Shown here in pieces: positions 1 through 7,859 of a stretch of 60,102 bases of DNA. Within the stretch, counting starts at the first letter, position 1. Every line of letters begins with the position of its first letter. The notes below the pieces were generated by a model that saw only the letters and a program-made list of their open reading frames with translations, was not told the DNA's origin and made no database searches. The translations under genes and the position numbers were made by a program. This DNA comes from a virus, in IMG/VR virus record IMGVR_UViG_3300032286_000443, positions 1 through 60,102 of that record; one strand, given 5' to 3'.

Positions 1-1553
1 AATGGATCTGTAGATTCATTTGCTGCAATTCTTCTACTGAAGTAATCGTTTATACTCTTATTGCCTGTTGACCAAAATCTAATAACAGTTGTGCAAGAAT
101 TAGTTGATTGTACGTTGTCGTCAAGGTATGGACCGTTACCTACTCTAATATAACTGTTGCCTTCGCTTACATGATATGTAGGTTTATCATCTGCATTCTT
201 GTCAACATGGAAACCTTCTTTTAGAATGTTTTGAAATCTATTCTTTAGTACATGTGCATTAGTTGGCGCAGGTACAACTAGGTCTGGACTCCAAAATCTA
301 ATTCCGCTGTCTAAGTTATTGAATGTATTATTTTCAATCAAGATCTGCATGACAGAACCGTAGCCCTGGACACCGTTCTTTAATCCGTCAAATATACAAT
401 CTTTAATTTTAATATTTTCGCACAGGTTAACGTCTCCAGTGATGCCGCCACCTGTACCTCTTAATTGAATACCTACACCGTGTATGGCAAATCCATAGGA
501 AGTGAAATAATCGTCTATCCTAATAGTCCAGTCAGAATAAGTACCTACTCCAAATTGCTGAGTTGCACCGTTTGCCGCAACTACCAGCGCTCCAGTTCCT
601 GTATTATAACTAACTACTTCTCCTCTTAAGAAATTATCACCGTCGTAGGAAATAATTAACTGTTGGCCTTCAAAGTAATTAACATTTATATTTGATGTAT
701 AGAAAGTAGCAGTATTACCAGAATGCAGAACGTAGGTACTGGTGCTGCTATTTTCAAATTGACTTGCAACATCTGATTTTAACACACAATTTTCAACTCG
801 TGCATTCAGCACATTGTCTAAACTGATAAGAGAATTATTACCGCTAGTAGCTGTGCTAAATTGCAAGGTCATATTACCAATATAGACTTCTCGCGCTCTT
901 ATTGCGCCGCTTTGCATGTCGTTAGAATCGTAGTCATTTCCCGCTAGATCTATTGTCTCAAAAAGATTACTTACGGTATTATTAAAAATAAGTGTTGTTC
1001 TATTTGGACCTGCACCCACAACACTAGCATAAGGTGGTAATTTTACAGTGTCGTTAACTATGTATGTTCCAGCTGGTATAATTAACTGGCGTCTAAGATC
1101 TTGTGCATTACTACCTAACCAGTCCGGTCCAATGCCTTCATTTCTAAATAAATCTCGAACTGCGTCTTTTAATTCTTGAGTAATATCGACTACTGTAGAT
1201 GTACTAACAACACCAAAATCATATAAGCTAGGATTTAGGCTGTCTAATTTTGTTTGTATAGTGCTTGTCGATGTGTGAGATAGATAATCATTGCCTAGTC
1301 TATAGGTATAAAGAGTATTGATAGTCGCAGTAGTATTAATAGAACCTATTAGAGAAAAGACATTTTGCAGGTCTGGTTCTGTTAACACTCTTGTAGGTGC
1401 GTTGCTATCTGCGCCTTCTGTTATACTTTTACCAATATACAGGTGCTCAGTATCTTGCGCCCAGCCAAATTCACCCGGATCTAAGTTAGGTGTCCCTGTT
1501 ATTAGTTCTTGTCCGCGTCGGATCTGTATCTTGGCTATCTCAATAATCGACAT
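1..1553 (-). CDS. Tail spike / receptor-binding protein with beta-helix domain (partial)
   Basis: An open minus-strand frame runs from an ATG at 1553 off the left edge without a stop, giving 517 visible residues. The N-terminus (about residues 8-40) has the IQIRRGQ...PGEFGWAQDTEHLYIG pattern seen at the start of many phage fibres that bind the tail. From about residue 130 the sequence resembles a right-handed parallel beta-helix: a pectate-lyase-like entry (LRRQLIIPAGTYIVNDTVKLP) is followed by repeated short strands with N, G and V such as ENCVLKSDV and IENNTFNNLDSGI. Such spikes bind or cut surface polysaccharide. The start is supported by AAGGAC just upstream and a late-promoter hexamer 20 nt away. 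The C-terminal catalytic or trimerisation part is outside the window, so enzyme activity cannot be judged. Confidence 0.75.
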   Translation of the reverse strand, partial: MSIIEIAKIQIRRGQELITGTPNLDPGEFGWAQDTEHLYIGKSITEGADSNAPTRVLTEPDLQNVFSLIGSINTTATINTLYTYRLGNDYLSHTSTSTIQTKLDSLNPSLYDFGVVSTSTVVDITQELKDAVRDLFRNEGIGPDWLGSNAQDLRRQLIIPAGTYIVNDTVKLPPYASVVGAGPNRTTLIFNNTVSNLFETIDLAGNDYDSNDMQSGAIRAREVYIGNMTLQFSTATSGNNSLISLDNVLNARVENCVLKSDVASQFENSSTSTYVLHSGNTATFYTSNINVNYFEGQQLIISYDGDNFLRGEVVSYNTGTGALVVAANGATQQFGVGTYSDWTIRIDDYFTSYGFAIHGVGIQLRGTGGGITGDVNLCENIKIKDCIFDGLKNGVQGYGSVMQILIENNTFNNLDSGIRFWSPDLVVPAPTNAHVLKNRFQNILKEGFHVDKNADDKPTYHVSEGNSYIRVGNGPYLDDNVQSTNSCTTVIRFWSTGNKSINDYFSRRIAANESTDP

Positions 1554-1573
1554 ATTTTTGTCCTTCAGTACTC

Positions 1574-1579
1574 TATTTA
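1574..1579 (-). promoter_or_regulatory. Late promoter hexamer for the tail spike
   Basis: TAAATA on the minus strand, 20 nt before the ATG at 1553. AAGGAC lies between, so this gene has a normal leader. It is divergent from the plus-strand motif at 1618. Confidence 0.55.
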
Positions 1580-1617
1580 TCGTACCAAACTCGTTTGCCG
1601 TCGACTAGGACAACTGA

Positions 1618-1625
1618 TATAAATA
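1618..1625 (+). promoter_or_regulatory. T4-type late promoter TATAAATA
   Basis: Perfect TATAAATA octamer 60 nt upstream of the HNH gene, back to back with the minus-strand motif at 1574-1579. Confidence 0.6.
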
Positions 1626-1685
1626 AAAGTGCCAGTCGCGACACGCCAATGTCCACTGACTCTAACGCTTTCAAGGAGCATCAGC

Positions 1686-2342
1686 ATGATATTTATAGAC
1701 AACAAATATACTCGTTGGTATTACAGTATTGTAACTAACGCTAACTCTCGTATACCTACAGGATATACCGAAAAACATCATATTATTCCTAAATCTTGCG
1801 GTGGAAACAATTCAAAAGAGAATTTAGTTAAGTTAACACCAAAAGAACATTTTATATGTCATTTGTTACTTACTAAAATGGTTAATGGACATGACAGACA
1901 TTTAATGGTTTATGCATTCCATGGATTGAAGGCTAAACAAGTTAGGCAACATAGGCATTCAAGTAAGTTAGAAGTTACTGCTAAGATCTATCAGAAATTA
2001 AAAGAAGAACTTAGCATAATTAAAAAAGCTCAAACACCTTGGAATAAGGGAAAAACAGGGCTACCTTCATCTTGGAATAAGGGAGTAGCACCGTCTGAAG
2101 AAACTAAACAGAAAATTCGAGATTCTCGTGCTAAACAAGACATGACTTATCGAAAAGGGGTTTCTCCTAGTGCAGAACAACGAAAAAAGATAAGTCAAAC
2201 TCTTAAGGGCAATATTCCTTGGAATAAAGGTAAAGCAGGTACCGGGAGCTTTGCTACAAATAATCCTATGAAGAATCCCGAATCTATTAAAAAAATGTTA
2301 GAAAGTAGGCGACTTAATAAAGAGAAAAAATTACTTGAATAA
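1686..2342 (+). CDS. HNH homing endonuclease with NUMOD3 repeats
   Basis: 218 residues. The ATG at 1686 is preferred over an upstream in-frame ATG at 1629 because AAGGAG precedes it. An HNH nuclease core is visible at residues 29-60: EKHHIIPKSCGG, then ENLVKL and KEHF. The C-terminal half carries three W-N-K-G motifs (about residues 119, 130 and 179) with basic linkers, typical of the NUMOD3 DNA-binding repeats of phage homing endonucleases. It lies alone on the plus strand between minus-strand genes, and its last 12 bases overlap the end of the nuclease gene at 2331. That is the usual arrangement for a free-standing homing endonuclease that spreads between related phages. No intron is visible. 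Confidence 0.88.
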   Translation: MIFIDNKYTRWYYSIVTNANSRIPTGYTEKHHIIPKSCGGNNSKENLVKLTPKEHFICHLLLTKMVNGHDRHLMVYAFHGLKAKQVRQHRHSSKLEVTAKIYQKLKEELSIIKKAQTPWNKGKTGLPSSWNKGVAPSEETKQKIRDSRAKQDMTYRKGVSPSAEQRKKISQTLKGNIPWNKGKAGTGSFATNNPMKNPESIKKMLESRRLNKEKKLLE

Positions 2343-3053
2343 TCTGTAATACTCTTCTACTTTTCCTAGCCACATATCTTGATATTTGTTAAAGTCTTCA
2401 GGTTTTAAGTCGAATTGTTGATATATTTCGCCACCTGGCTTCATCGCATCATCACCACGACTGACCATAAAGATATGTCCTTCACGCATATCTGTACCGT
2501 ATACTTCATTATGTGCTAATGTGTATGCCATTAGTTGTAGATAATAATCTTCAACCCATTCTGCTTTTTTAGGTTTGTTAGTTTGTTTGTAGTCAGCAAT
2601 ACAAGGTTTACCTTTGTATACACATACTAAGTCTGTTGTTCCGCTGTATAATCCTGGAAAATAAAGACTCTGTTCCATAGCCCATACTTCTTCAACATCT
2701 TTCAATCCTTTTTCAATAATAATATTTGCCATTGCGTTAGCTTTAATATGAACTGGATTGTTTCCAGGTTGTCGTTGTTCGCCGATAAGAAATCGTTCTA
2801 GATTAGCATGAAGTCCTGTCCCAACTCCGGCTGCTTCTGTGGTAATCTGCTGTGCTTTTTCTACACCAATGCGTTTCTTCCATTCGTTCAAATGAGTCAT
2901 GTCCTTAGTGCTACTAAGGATAGTAGTTACGCTTGGAAGGCTTTCTCCGTCAGGAGTGCGATATACTCGTTTACGAGTTACAGGATCATTGACCTGTACA
3001 CAGTTTTTGTATTGGAATCGTTCAACGAACGGAGGAGGGGAATAGGTTGTCAT
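2331..3053 (-). CDS. PD-(D/E)XK family exonuclease
   Basis: 240 residues. A RecB/Cas4-like nuclease core is visible. GxGLHANLE at about 79-86 resembles the G-x-x-x-H...E motif. D141 (SGTTDLV) and D154-x-K156 (IADYKQ) form the metal-binding PD-(D/E)XK site, and YLQLMAY at 171-177 matches the conserved Q-x-x-x-Y motif. Similar single-domain nucleases are common in T4-like marine phages and are thought to process DNA ends in replication or recombination. The gene has its own perfect sigma70-type promoter (3061-3089) whose -10 box ends 7 nt before the ATG, with no Shine-Dalgarno sequence. This suggests early expression from a nearly leaderless mRNA. Confidence 0.8.
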   Translation of the reverse strand: MTTYSPPPFVERFQYKNCVQVNDPVTRKRVYRTPDGESLPSVTTILSSTKDMTHLNEWKKRIGVEKAQQITTEAAGVGTGLHANLERFLIGEQRQPGNNPVHIKANAMANIIIEKGLKDVEEVWAMEQSLYFPGLYSGTTDLVCVYKGKPCIADYKQTNKPKKAEWVEDYYLQLMAYTLAHNEVYGTDMREGHIFMVSRGDDAMKPGGEIYQQFDLKPEDFNKYQDMWLGKVEEYYRLFK

Positions 3054-3060
3054 AAACTTA

Positions 3061-3089
3061 ATTATAACAGCCCATTACCTATATGTCAA
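3061..3089 (-). promoter_or_regulatory. Consensus sigma70 promoter for the PD-(D/E)XK gene
   Basis: Minus strand TTGACA (3084-3089), 17-nt spacer, TATAAT (3061-3066). Only 7 nt separate the -10 box from the ATG at 3053, so transcription should start at or next to the start codon. Confidence 0.8.
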
Positions 3090-3430
3090 ATATCTGGAGT
3101 TAATTTCTTTGAGCCACTTTTGGCCATTTGATCTACGCTTTGACCTGTGGGCTGATCCATTGGTTTATCTTGCACATTACTTTCTTTGTTGGTCTTTAAC
3201 ACAACGGTGCCGTTATCCAAAATGTCTTTAATAACATCTCCGGCTGGATCAACGTTGTTTTTAAGTGCAATAAGTCCATCCGGTGTACTGATGCCCAGAG
3301 CGAATGGTCGAAGAATATTCATCACAACTGGAAAAGGCAGTTCTGATGACTGCCCTTCCTTGTTAGCTAATCCTTGGAATACTGCTAGAACGTCTCTAGC
3401 AGATCCCAAATCTACTTCAAATAATCTCAT
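3086..3430 (-). CDS. Small protein with MR-x-x-E N-terminus, unknown function
   Basis: 114 residues with no recognised domain. The N-terminus MRLFEVDLGS belongs to the group of MR-x-x-E starts repeated in this window. Residues 30-75 are hydrophobic and probably folded; the C-terminal third is polar and repetitive in M, D, Q and P. Its ATG overlaps the stop of the upstream scaffold-like gene (TAATG at 3430), which suggests translational coupling and a role in the same head or structural assembly. No promoter of its own is visible. Confidence 0.65.
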   Translation of the reverse strand: MRLFEVDLGSARDVLAVFQGLANKEGQSSELPFPVVMNILRPFALGISTPDGLIALKNNVDPAGDVIKDILDNGTVVLKTNKESNVQDKPMDQPTGQSVDQMAKSGSKKLTPDI

Positions 3431-5049
3431 TACTTTGCTAGTCTTGACATAATGCTGTGACTTTCGGCCAGTTTGCGAGCAAACTTGCTTTCACGAACTT
3501 CACGGCTAGTACCTGGACCTTCGGCAGCGCCAAACTCGTCGCCCATCTCTGGCTCATTCATCATGTCTGGCTCAGTTGGCTCCATTCCTGGCTCCATTTC
3601 TCCGCCCATGTCAGGTTCCATTCCCATTGGTTCTTCAGGAGTAGTTTCACCTGCCAATACTGCAACTGCATTACTGATAGCTTCTCGCTGTTGTGTTAAT
3701 GTTTCTAAAGTAGCAGCAAGTGCCGGAGCAACTGACTGTTTGAACTGTTCTGCTTCTGAAGCTCCGAAGTCTGCACGGATAGCATCTGCCAGTTCAATAA
3801 TAGCCTTGGTCTGGTACTGGCCAACACGTTGCATCCAGCTGGTAAAGTCATTGACCATATCGCTAGCTGCGGTAATGGCTTTGGCCTTGCCTTCTTCGTC
3901 TTCGTTAATCATCCTACGTAAGTTTTCGTTTACAATTACAACATTTTGTTTAAAGGCAATGTTTGCTTCTTTTAATTTAGCAGCTTTTTTGGCTTTCTTT
4001 GTATCACTGTCATCACCACCATCAGTGAATGTGCTGGCTTTACGGGTATATTGTGTACCGGTGCTAGTTTTCTTTACATCAAACTTACCAGTAGTCTTTT
4101 CTTTTTCAGCACGAGCTTTTGCATCGGCTACTGTTGGGAAAGCTTCTTTAACTTTCTTTGCTTTTGGTTTTTCTTCAGTGCCATTGTCAAATGTGCTAGA
4201 CTTACGTGTATATTGTGTCACACCTGGCTTGATTTCTTTCTTGTCAAACTTACCTGTAGTTTTTTCTTTTTCAGCACGAGCTTTTGCATCGGCTACTGTT
4301 GGGAAACCTTCTTTCATTTTACTATCTGCTTTTGCCGCACCTGCTGCACGACTTGCGGCTTTCTTAAACATCGTCGGTGCAAAATCTCTTTCATCTGGGT
4401 CACTATCATAAGCATATCCAGCTTTTTTATGTTCTTCTGAATCTTTCTTTGCTTTGGCAGAATAAGATTTTAATGTGTCATTGCTTAGTTCGCTGATTCT
4501 AGTTTCTTTGACTTTAGCATCTTTAGCAGCTTTCTTCATTGGCTCTTTCTTGTTGCCATCTTTGTCCATGTCAAGGAAATCAGGCTTTGCTGATTCTTCA
4601 AATGGCTTGCCTGCTTTCTTTGCAGCTTTAGCACGGCTACCCCAGACTTCGTCTTTAGGGCTTTCTATCTTACCATCGCCGTCGTAATCTTTAGCAGAAG
4701 TACCCTGGGAATGAATCTTGTACTTGGGTGACTTGACACCTTTTTTGGCTTCACTTAACTCTACCATTCTGTCTCTTAATTTTTTGATGTCTTCGCCTAG
4801 CATTTCTTTAATCCTTGTGTTTAGTAGCTTTAGTAAAGCCTGGTCTTTCTGATACGTTTCATTAGTAAGTAGATCGTTGAATCCGGCAGTACCTTCTTGT
4901 TGGAACACTTTGGTACGTAGTTTGTTACGCATGTCTTCGAGCTGCTCACGATTATATTTGTCAAAATTGAGTTTTGAGCCAAATTGCTTTTCAAAGCTCT
5001 CTTTTAGTTGTTTGCTGTTAACAGATGTAAAAAAATCTACAGTTTTCAT
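3430..5049 (-). CDS. Scaffold / internal head-like protein with 55-residue tandem repeat
   Basis: 539 residues, highly charged, mostly helical or disordered. The middle (about 100-360) is rich in K, A and D. A calcium-loop-like segment DYDGDGKIESPKDE lies at 121-134, with a second D-x-D-x-N-like loop at about 160. Residues 246-356 contain a tandem repeat of about 55 residues beginning (G/A)FPTVADAKARAEKEK. The C-terminal 150 residues are a better ordered helical domain followed by an acidic Met/Pro/Glu-rich stretch. Composition and position among small structural genes fit a prohead core or internal virion protein of a T4-like phage. The N-terminus MKTVDFFTS is reminiscent of T4 capsid-targeting leaders. 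The exact role is not established by sequence alone. Confidence 0.6.
   Translation of the reverse strand: MKTVDFFTSVNSKQLKESFEKQFGSKLNFDKYNREQLEDMRNKLRTKVFQQEGTAGFNDLLTNETYQKDQALLKLLNTRIKEMLGEDIKKLRDRMVELSEAKKGVKSPKYKIHSQGTSAKDYDGDGKIESPKDEVWGSRAKAAKKAGKPFEESAKPDFLDMDKDGNKKEPMKKAAKDAKVKETRISELSNDTLKSYSAKAKKDSEEHKKAGYAYDSDPDERDFAPTMFKKAASRAAGAAKADSKMKEGFPTVADAKARAEKEKTTGKFDKKEIKPGVTQYTRKSSTFDNGTEEKPKAKKVKEAFPTVADAKARAEKEKTTGKFDVKKTSTGTQYTRKASTFTDGGDDSDTKKAKKAAKLKEANIAFKQNVVIVNENLRRMINEDEEGKAKAITAASDMVNDFTSWMQRVGQYQTKAIIELADAIRADFGASEAEQFKQSVAPALAATLETLTQQREAISNAVAVLAGETTPEEPMGMEPDMGGEMEPGMEPTEPDMMNEPEMGDEFGAAEGPGTSREVRESKFARKLAESHSIMSRLAK
4095..4310 (-). repeat. Imperfect 165-bp tandem duplication inside the scaffold-like gene
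   Basis: Two copies offset by 165 bp (the AAAGCTCGTGCTGAA segment recurs at about 4107 and 4272) encode the 55-residue repeat. The period is an exact multiple of three, so the frame is kept. The copies differ at some codons, so the duplication is not brand new. Confidence 0.8.
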
Positions 5050-5074
5050 AGTGGGTTCCAGAAAATATTTTAAT

Positions 5075-5080
5075 TATTTA
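5075..5080 (-). promoter_or_regulatory. Late promoter hexamer for the scaffold-like gene
   Basis: TAAATA on the minus strand, 25 nt before the ATG at 5049. It overlaps the stop codon of the upstream gene. Confidence 0.5.
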
Positions 5081-5542
5081 TGCGAATCTTTTAAGTTTAT
5101 CAAAAGACCTAAGGATGTCAGATTTGTGCACATCTTTTTTTCTTTTTTTAATTGCGCTCTTGGTAAAGGCAAGTTCCGCACGATCTACGTTTTTATTCAA
5201 ATGTTTACGAGCAATATTTTTGTGATACTCTTCTTCAAAAGCAGCATATCCATAATCTCTGTCCTTGGTCAACAGATCAGTATCAAGATATCGTCCCAAA
5301 GCCAGCCCGTTAGCTAGCATTATGGCACTGTGGGGGAGATTAATCCTATCAACTATAATTTCTTGACTGTAGTCTCGAATTTGATAGTGATTGTGTATTT
5401 TCTTAATTGTATAGCTGCCAATTAAAATAGATCCGTCTTTGTTTTTAACAGGTATGGCAATGCCCTTGCGGTTCAAATTATTTTTAACCTCAAAACTAAC
5501 TTGCTCTAGTTTCTTATATAGGTTTTCAGATATCTGATTCAT
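5078..5542 (-). CDS. Conserved phage structural-type protein, unknown function
   Basis: 154 residues, basic, mixed alpha/beta. A central part (about 45-100) reads like a small beta-rich domain (IPVKNKDGSILIGSYTIKKI). The C-terminus is a lysine-rich helix ending in IRSF-type residues (DILRSFDKLKRF). It overlaps the preceding small gene by 17 bases and sits in the compact run between the scaffold-like gene and the 5526-6222 genes, so it is probably co-expressed with head or neck genes. No catalytic motif is visible. Confidence 0.65.
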   Translation of the reverse strand: MNQISENLYKKLEQVSFEVKNNLNRKGIAIPVKNKDGSILIGSYTIKKIHNHYQIRDYSQEIIVDRINLPHSAIMLANGLALGRYLDTDLLTKDRDYGYAAFEEEYHKNIARKHLNKNVDRAELAFTKSAIKKRKKDVHKSDILRSFDKLKRFA

Positions 5543-5735
5543 TTACGTTTTTCACTAATGTATTACTGTCTTTACTTATGGCGTAAAGCCCCTTACGTAC
5601 AAGATTTTGAGCTAACCATTGATCTCGTTCATTAAGGCTATGAATTTTGACACTGTTGCGATGAGTGCTGATAAATGTCTGTTCTTCGTTAGTGATATGC
5701 GTATTGACGCCCGATAATAACTGAACTATTTTCAT
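5526..5735 (-). CDS. Small basic protein, unknown function
   Basis: 69 residues. The N-terminus MKIVQLLSGV resembles the short leader-like starts of neighbouring genes. No domain is recognised. The reading frame is packed tightly: it starts 1 base after the stop of the 5737-5982 gene and runs 17 bases into the next gene. That packing is the main support that it is real. Confidence 0.55.
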   Translation of the reverse strand: MKIVQLLSGVNTHITNEEQTFISTHRNSVKIHSLNERDQWLAQNLVRKGLYAISKDSNTLVKNVNESDI

Positions 5736-5736
5736 A

Positions 5737-5982
5737 TTAGGCTGTTCTATTCAAATCAGCAAGCTGTTTATTCAGTGCTGCAATTTGTTGCATGATTACC
5801 TGCCTTGACTGTTGTTTCTGTTGTTTTTGATTTGCCAACTGTGCTGCTTGTACTCTAGGATCACTTAGATCCTTAGTGTTACCTGATAGGTCGCCTGCAG
5901 GAGCAGCAGGTAATGTTGGCATAGCAGTAGAAGGCACTGAACCAATTGTTCCAACTTGTTCTGTTATTTCTGCAAATCTCAT
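5737..5982 (-). CDS. Small protein with MRFAEITE leader, unknown function
   Basis: 81 residues. MRFAEITEQ contains an I-T-E tripeptide that fits the known T4 prohead protease preference (I or L, any residue, then E). The rest is a Pro/Ala-rich linker (about 10-35) and a glutamine-rich helix (about 45-80), predicted to form a coiled coil. It may be an internal head or scaffold-associated protein; this is inference. It starts 3 bases after the stop of the upstream gene. Confidence 0.6.
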   Translation of the reverse strand: MRFAEITEQVGTIGSVPSTAMPTLPAAPAGDLSGNTKDLSDPRVQAAQLANQKQQKQQSRQVIMQQIAALNKQLADLNRTA

Positions 5983-5985
5983 ATA

Positions 5986-6222
5986 TTAGGGCATCTTTGT
6001 AATTATCACAGCCAGAGTGGAAAGTATTGCTACAATTACTGTACCAGCTGTGCCCACTAACACTTTTATTGTGCTAAGGTGGCTTTTTTCTATAGTGTCT
6101 TGTAAGGTAGCAACTTTAGACTCAATACTGGTCAATCTTCTATCTAGGGCATCATATCGCTGGGCGCATAATTCTACATGAGCTTCTAAATTTTCTTTCT
6201 CAATATCTGTAGGTCCGGACAT
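5986..6222 (-). CDS. Small coiled-coil membrane protein
   Basis: 78 residues. Residues 5-45 form a charged heptad-like helix (RLTSIESKVATLQDTIEK) and residues 51-75 one hydrophobic transmembrane segment ending ITKMP. This layout of coiled coil then C-terminal membrane anchor resembles small XhlA-type or holin-accessory proteins found in many T4-like marine phages, but lysis function is not proven. TGGAG upstream of the ATG is a good ribosome-binding site. Confidence 0.65.
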   Translation of the reverse strand: MSGPTDIEKENLEAHVELCAQRYDALDRRLTSIESKVATLQDTIEKSHLSTIKVLVGTAGTVIVAILSTLAVIITKMP

Positions 6223-6239
6223 ATGTGTTCTCCAATTTA

Positions 6240-6668
6240 TTATTGATCGTTATTCGACATGAGTAAGATCAAAGTGTTTTTGTTTGCAATATCCTTACAA
6301 TCAAAAATAGCCTTATCGATATTTATCGTTTCCGTTAGACTTTTAATTATTGGAACAGCATGTATGTCCTCAACTAATTTTCCTATTGGATTCTTACCAT
6401 CTAGGTAAACATCGTCTCTATCAGTAAAAATTGTAAATGACCAAACACTGTGAAGACCTTTATATTTTGATCCAAACCCTAGTTCTTCAACATCAACTGT
6501 TTCTAGAGAAGGATTAGTATTATAACTAACAATAGATCTTAGTTCTGTGCACTGTAATAAAGTAATAAAATTCCTGTACTGATCTGCTTCTACGGCTGTA
6601 CCTTGACCCATTCGTAAATTTTTATTTTTTGTAATATCTATAAGAGTTTTAATTTGAACAGTCTGCAT
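6240..6668 (-). CDS. Phage structural-type protein, unknown function
   Basis: 142 residues from the ATG at 6668. An upstream in-frame ATG at 6698 is less likely because the late-promoter hexamer (6686-6691) lies between the two starts. The protein is mixed alpha/beta with a pattern like a small virion protein: SVWSFTIFTDRDDVYLDG about two thirds along, then VEDIHAVPIIKSLTETINI. No enzyme motif is seen. Its position next to the abundant-protein gene at 6745 suggests a head or neck role. Confidence 0.55.
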   Translation of the reverse strand: MQTVQIKTLIDITKNKNLRMGQGTAVEADQYRNFITLLQCTELRSIVSYNTNPSLETVDVEELGFGSKYKGLHSVWSFTIFTDRDDVYLDGKNPIGKLVEDIHAVPIIKSLTETINIDKAIFDCKDIANKNTLILLMSNNDQ

Positions 6669-6685
6669 AAAGTACCTAGTTAATA

Positions 6686-6691
6686 TATTTA
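6686..6691 (-). promoter_or_regulatory. Late promoter hexamer upstream of 6668
   Basis: TAAATA (preceded by CA) on the minus strand, 17 nt before the preferred ATG at 6668. Confidence 0.5.
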
Positions 6692-6695
6692 TGGC

Positions 6696-6726
6696 CAAAA
6701 GAAAAGGGAGTTGAAAAACTCCCTTT
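6696..6726 (-). terminator. Rho-independent terminator after the 6745-7137 gene
   Basis: Perfect 10-bp stem AAAGGGAGTT/AACTCCCTTT (6703-6726) with a 4-nt loop, followed on the minus strand by TCTTTT. It ends the strong single-gene unit at 6745-7137. Confidence 0.85.
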
Positions 6727-6744
6727 AAATTGCTTAATTAAAAA

Positions 6745-7137
6745 TTAAGCGTATGTGAATGTACCGTCACCGTTTAGTGCGCTGCTAACTGTGATAGTAT
6801 AGTTACCAGCTGCGCCGCCAACTGCTGCTACTAGAGCGTCTTTTAAAGCACCGTATGTACCGGCTGTAGTTAGGCCAGCGCCAGTGTTAAATGTAGCTCC
6901 GTCTACAATAGCAGCGATACTGTCATCACTAGCTTCTACGCCACCTAACATAACAATGCTAGCTACTGTCTGTAGAGCACGGATGCCCTTGGTATAACCA
7001 CCTTCAGTGATTTCTGTTGTGCCACCGCCTGTGTCAGCTGTGAAAACGTTTGCTCTTGCGATCTTAACAGCTACTGGCTGTAGACCATAAAAACCTTGTG
7101 CTGCTGGTGCACCATGTACTCTTGCAATTCCTGCCAT
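6745..7137 (-). CDS. Probable abundant virion protein, Ala/Gly-rich
   Basis: 130 residues, rich in Ala, Gly, Thr and Val with almost no charged stretches (GAAGNYTITVSSALNGDG near the C-terminus), typical of a compact beta-rich virion or decoration protein. It is framed as its own transcription unit: late hexamer at 7190, a long leader, strong AGGAG ribosome-binding site, then a perfect terminator. That arrangement suggests high late expression. It is not clearly homologous to a named capsid or tail protein, so head decoration, neck and tail-tube roles all remain possible. Confidence 0.65.
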   Translation of the reverse strand: MAGIARVHGAPAAQGFYGLQPVAVKIARANVFTADTGGGTTEITEGGYTKGIRALQTVASIVMLGGVEASDDSIAAIVDGATFNTGAGLTTAGTYGALKDALVAAVGGAAGNYTITVSSALNGDGTFTYA

Positions 7138-7189
7138 AATATATTCTCCTAATCGTTTGTGAGATTCCCTATGAATCTCTTAGTGTAGT

Positions 7190-7195
7190 TATTTA
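7190..7195 (-). promoter_or_regulatory. Late promoter hexamer, long leader
   Basis: TAAATA on the minus strand, 52 nt upstream of the ATG at 7137. The leader contains AGGAGAA next to the start. Confidence 0.55.
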
Positions 7196-7227
7196 TCAAT
7201 TTGGAGAAAAATACTGTCTTACTGGTC

Positions 7228-7527
7228 TTAATCTAAGTCTTCTAGATCGCCTTTGATAATCTTTAAACCTTTGGCAGTTTCTTTGTTATCACGTAGCTTA
7301 CGAATACTGCGTGTAAACTTGGCGGAATCGCCACCTTTAATGCTGTTAAGGAAACGCCTCTCTAGTTCATACGACTGTTCCGGTGGATAGTTTTCTTTGA
7401 TTAATCTTAATAGATTTATAGCACTATCAATAACATGGGTAGCTCTGCTTTCGATCACAGCTTCGCTATCCTTTTTAACAGGTATGCTGTTAAGCTCTTC
7501 TAAAAGACTTCGTGTGGCTCGTTTCAA
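7228..7527 (-). CDS. Helical phage protein, unknown function (TTG start)
   Basis: 99 residues, charged and predicted all-helical (SAINLLRLIKENYPPEQ; RSIRKLRDNKETAKGLK). The reading frame opens with TTG at 7527. AAGGA lies 8 nt before it and no ATG is better placed. Proteins of this size and style are common beside structural genes of T4-like phages; function unknown. A late hexamer lies 18 nt upstream. Confidence 0.6.
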   Translation of the reverse strand: MKRATRSLLEELNSIPVKKDSEAVIESRATHVIDSAINLLRLIKENYPPEQSYELERRFLNSIKGGDSAKFTRSIRKLRDNKETAKGLKIIKGDLEDLD

Positions 7528-7545
7528 TTTAACAATCCTTTTTAA

Positions 7546-7551
7546 TATTTA
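7546..7551 (-). promoter_or_regulatory. Late promoter hexamer for 7228-7527
   Basis: TAAATA on the minus strand, 18 nt before the TTG start, with AAGGA between. Confidence 0.5.
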
Positions 7552-7628
7552 GTGGTCTCAGTGAATATTTTAACATACATTTTGGTAAAACAAAACCTTG
7601 TATTATGTTGCGGTGCCGCATATACTAG

Positions 7629-7636
7629 TATAAATA
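7629..7636 (+). promoter_or_regulatory. T4-type late promoter TATAAATA for the 7683 operon
   Basis: Perfect TATAAATA, 46 nt upstream of the ATG at 7683. An earlier TGGTAAAAC...TATTAT segment at about 7583-7606 resembles the early promoter family but lacks a good -35 box. Confidence 0.6.
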
Positions 7637-7682
7637 CTGATAGTAGAAACCATGAGTCTACTTACACTTACAGAGGAAAAAA

Positions 7683-7859
7683 ATGAAAACTATATCAGAA
7701 TTTATGTTAGGACTAATGGAACGATTGGCTGAAATGTTTCCAGGTTCGTCATATCAAACACGCTTAGATGCATATCTAAGTACCAAAGGCATTACCGATG
7801 CCGCACAATTGGAAACTTACATCCGACAATTTAATTCTCAAAAGGAAAACTATCTATGA
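7683..7859 (+). CDS. Small helical protein, unknown function
   Basis: 58 residues. Starts MKTISEFMLGLMERLAEMF, an amphipathic helix with resemblance to T4 capsid-targeting leaders (MKT...EF). The rest is a small helical domain with SSYQTRLDAYLSTKG and a Q/N-rich end. AGAGGAAAAAA precedes the ATG. It is first in a four-gene plus-strand run and overlaps the next gene by 4 bases (ATGA), showing translational coupling. Function unknown. Confidence 0.65.
   Translation: MKTISEFMLGLMERLAEMFPGSSYQTRLDAYLSTKGITDAAQLETYIRQFNSQKENYL

Noticed and set aside
1318-1608. 96-residue plus-strand open frame
   Set aside because: It lies opposite the tail spike gene, which reads open for 517 residues with fibre sequence, promoter and ribosome-binding site.
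1686-2342. Intron-encoded endonuclease within an interrupted gene
   Set aside because: Neighbouring genes are complete and point away or overlap at ends, so there is no split gene around it.
3473-4411. 312-residue plus-strand open frame
   Set aside because: It mirrors the biased codons of the scaffold-like gene and has composition of an antisense frame (S, F, L, A-rich) without start signals.
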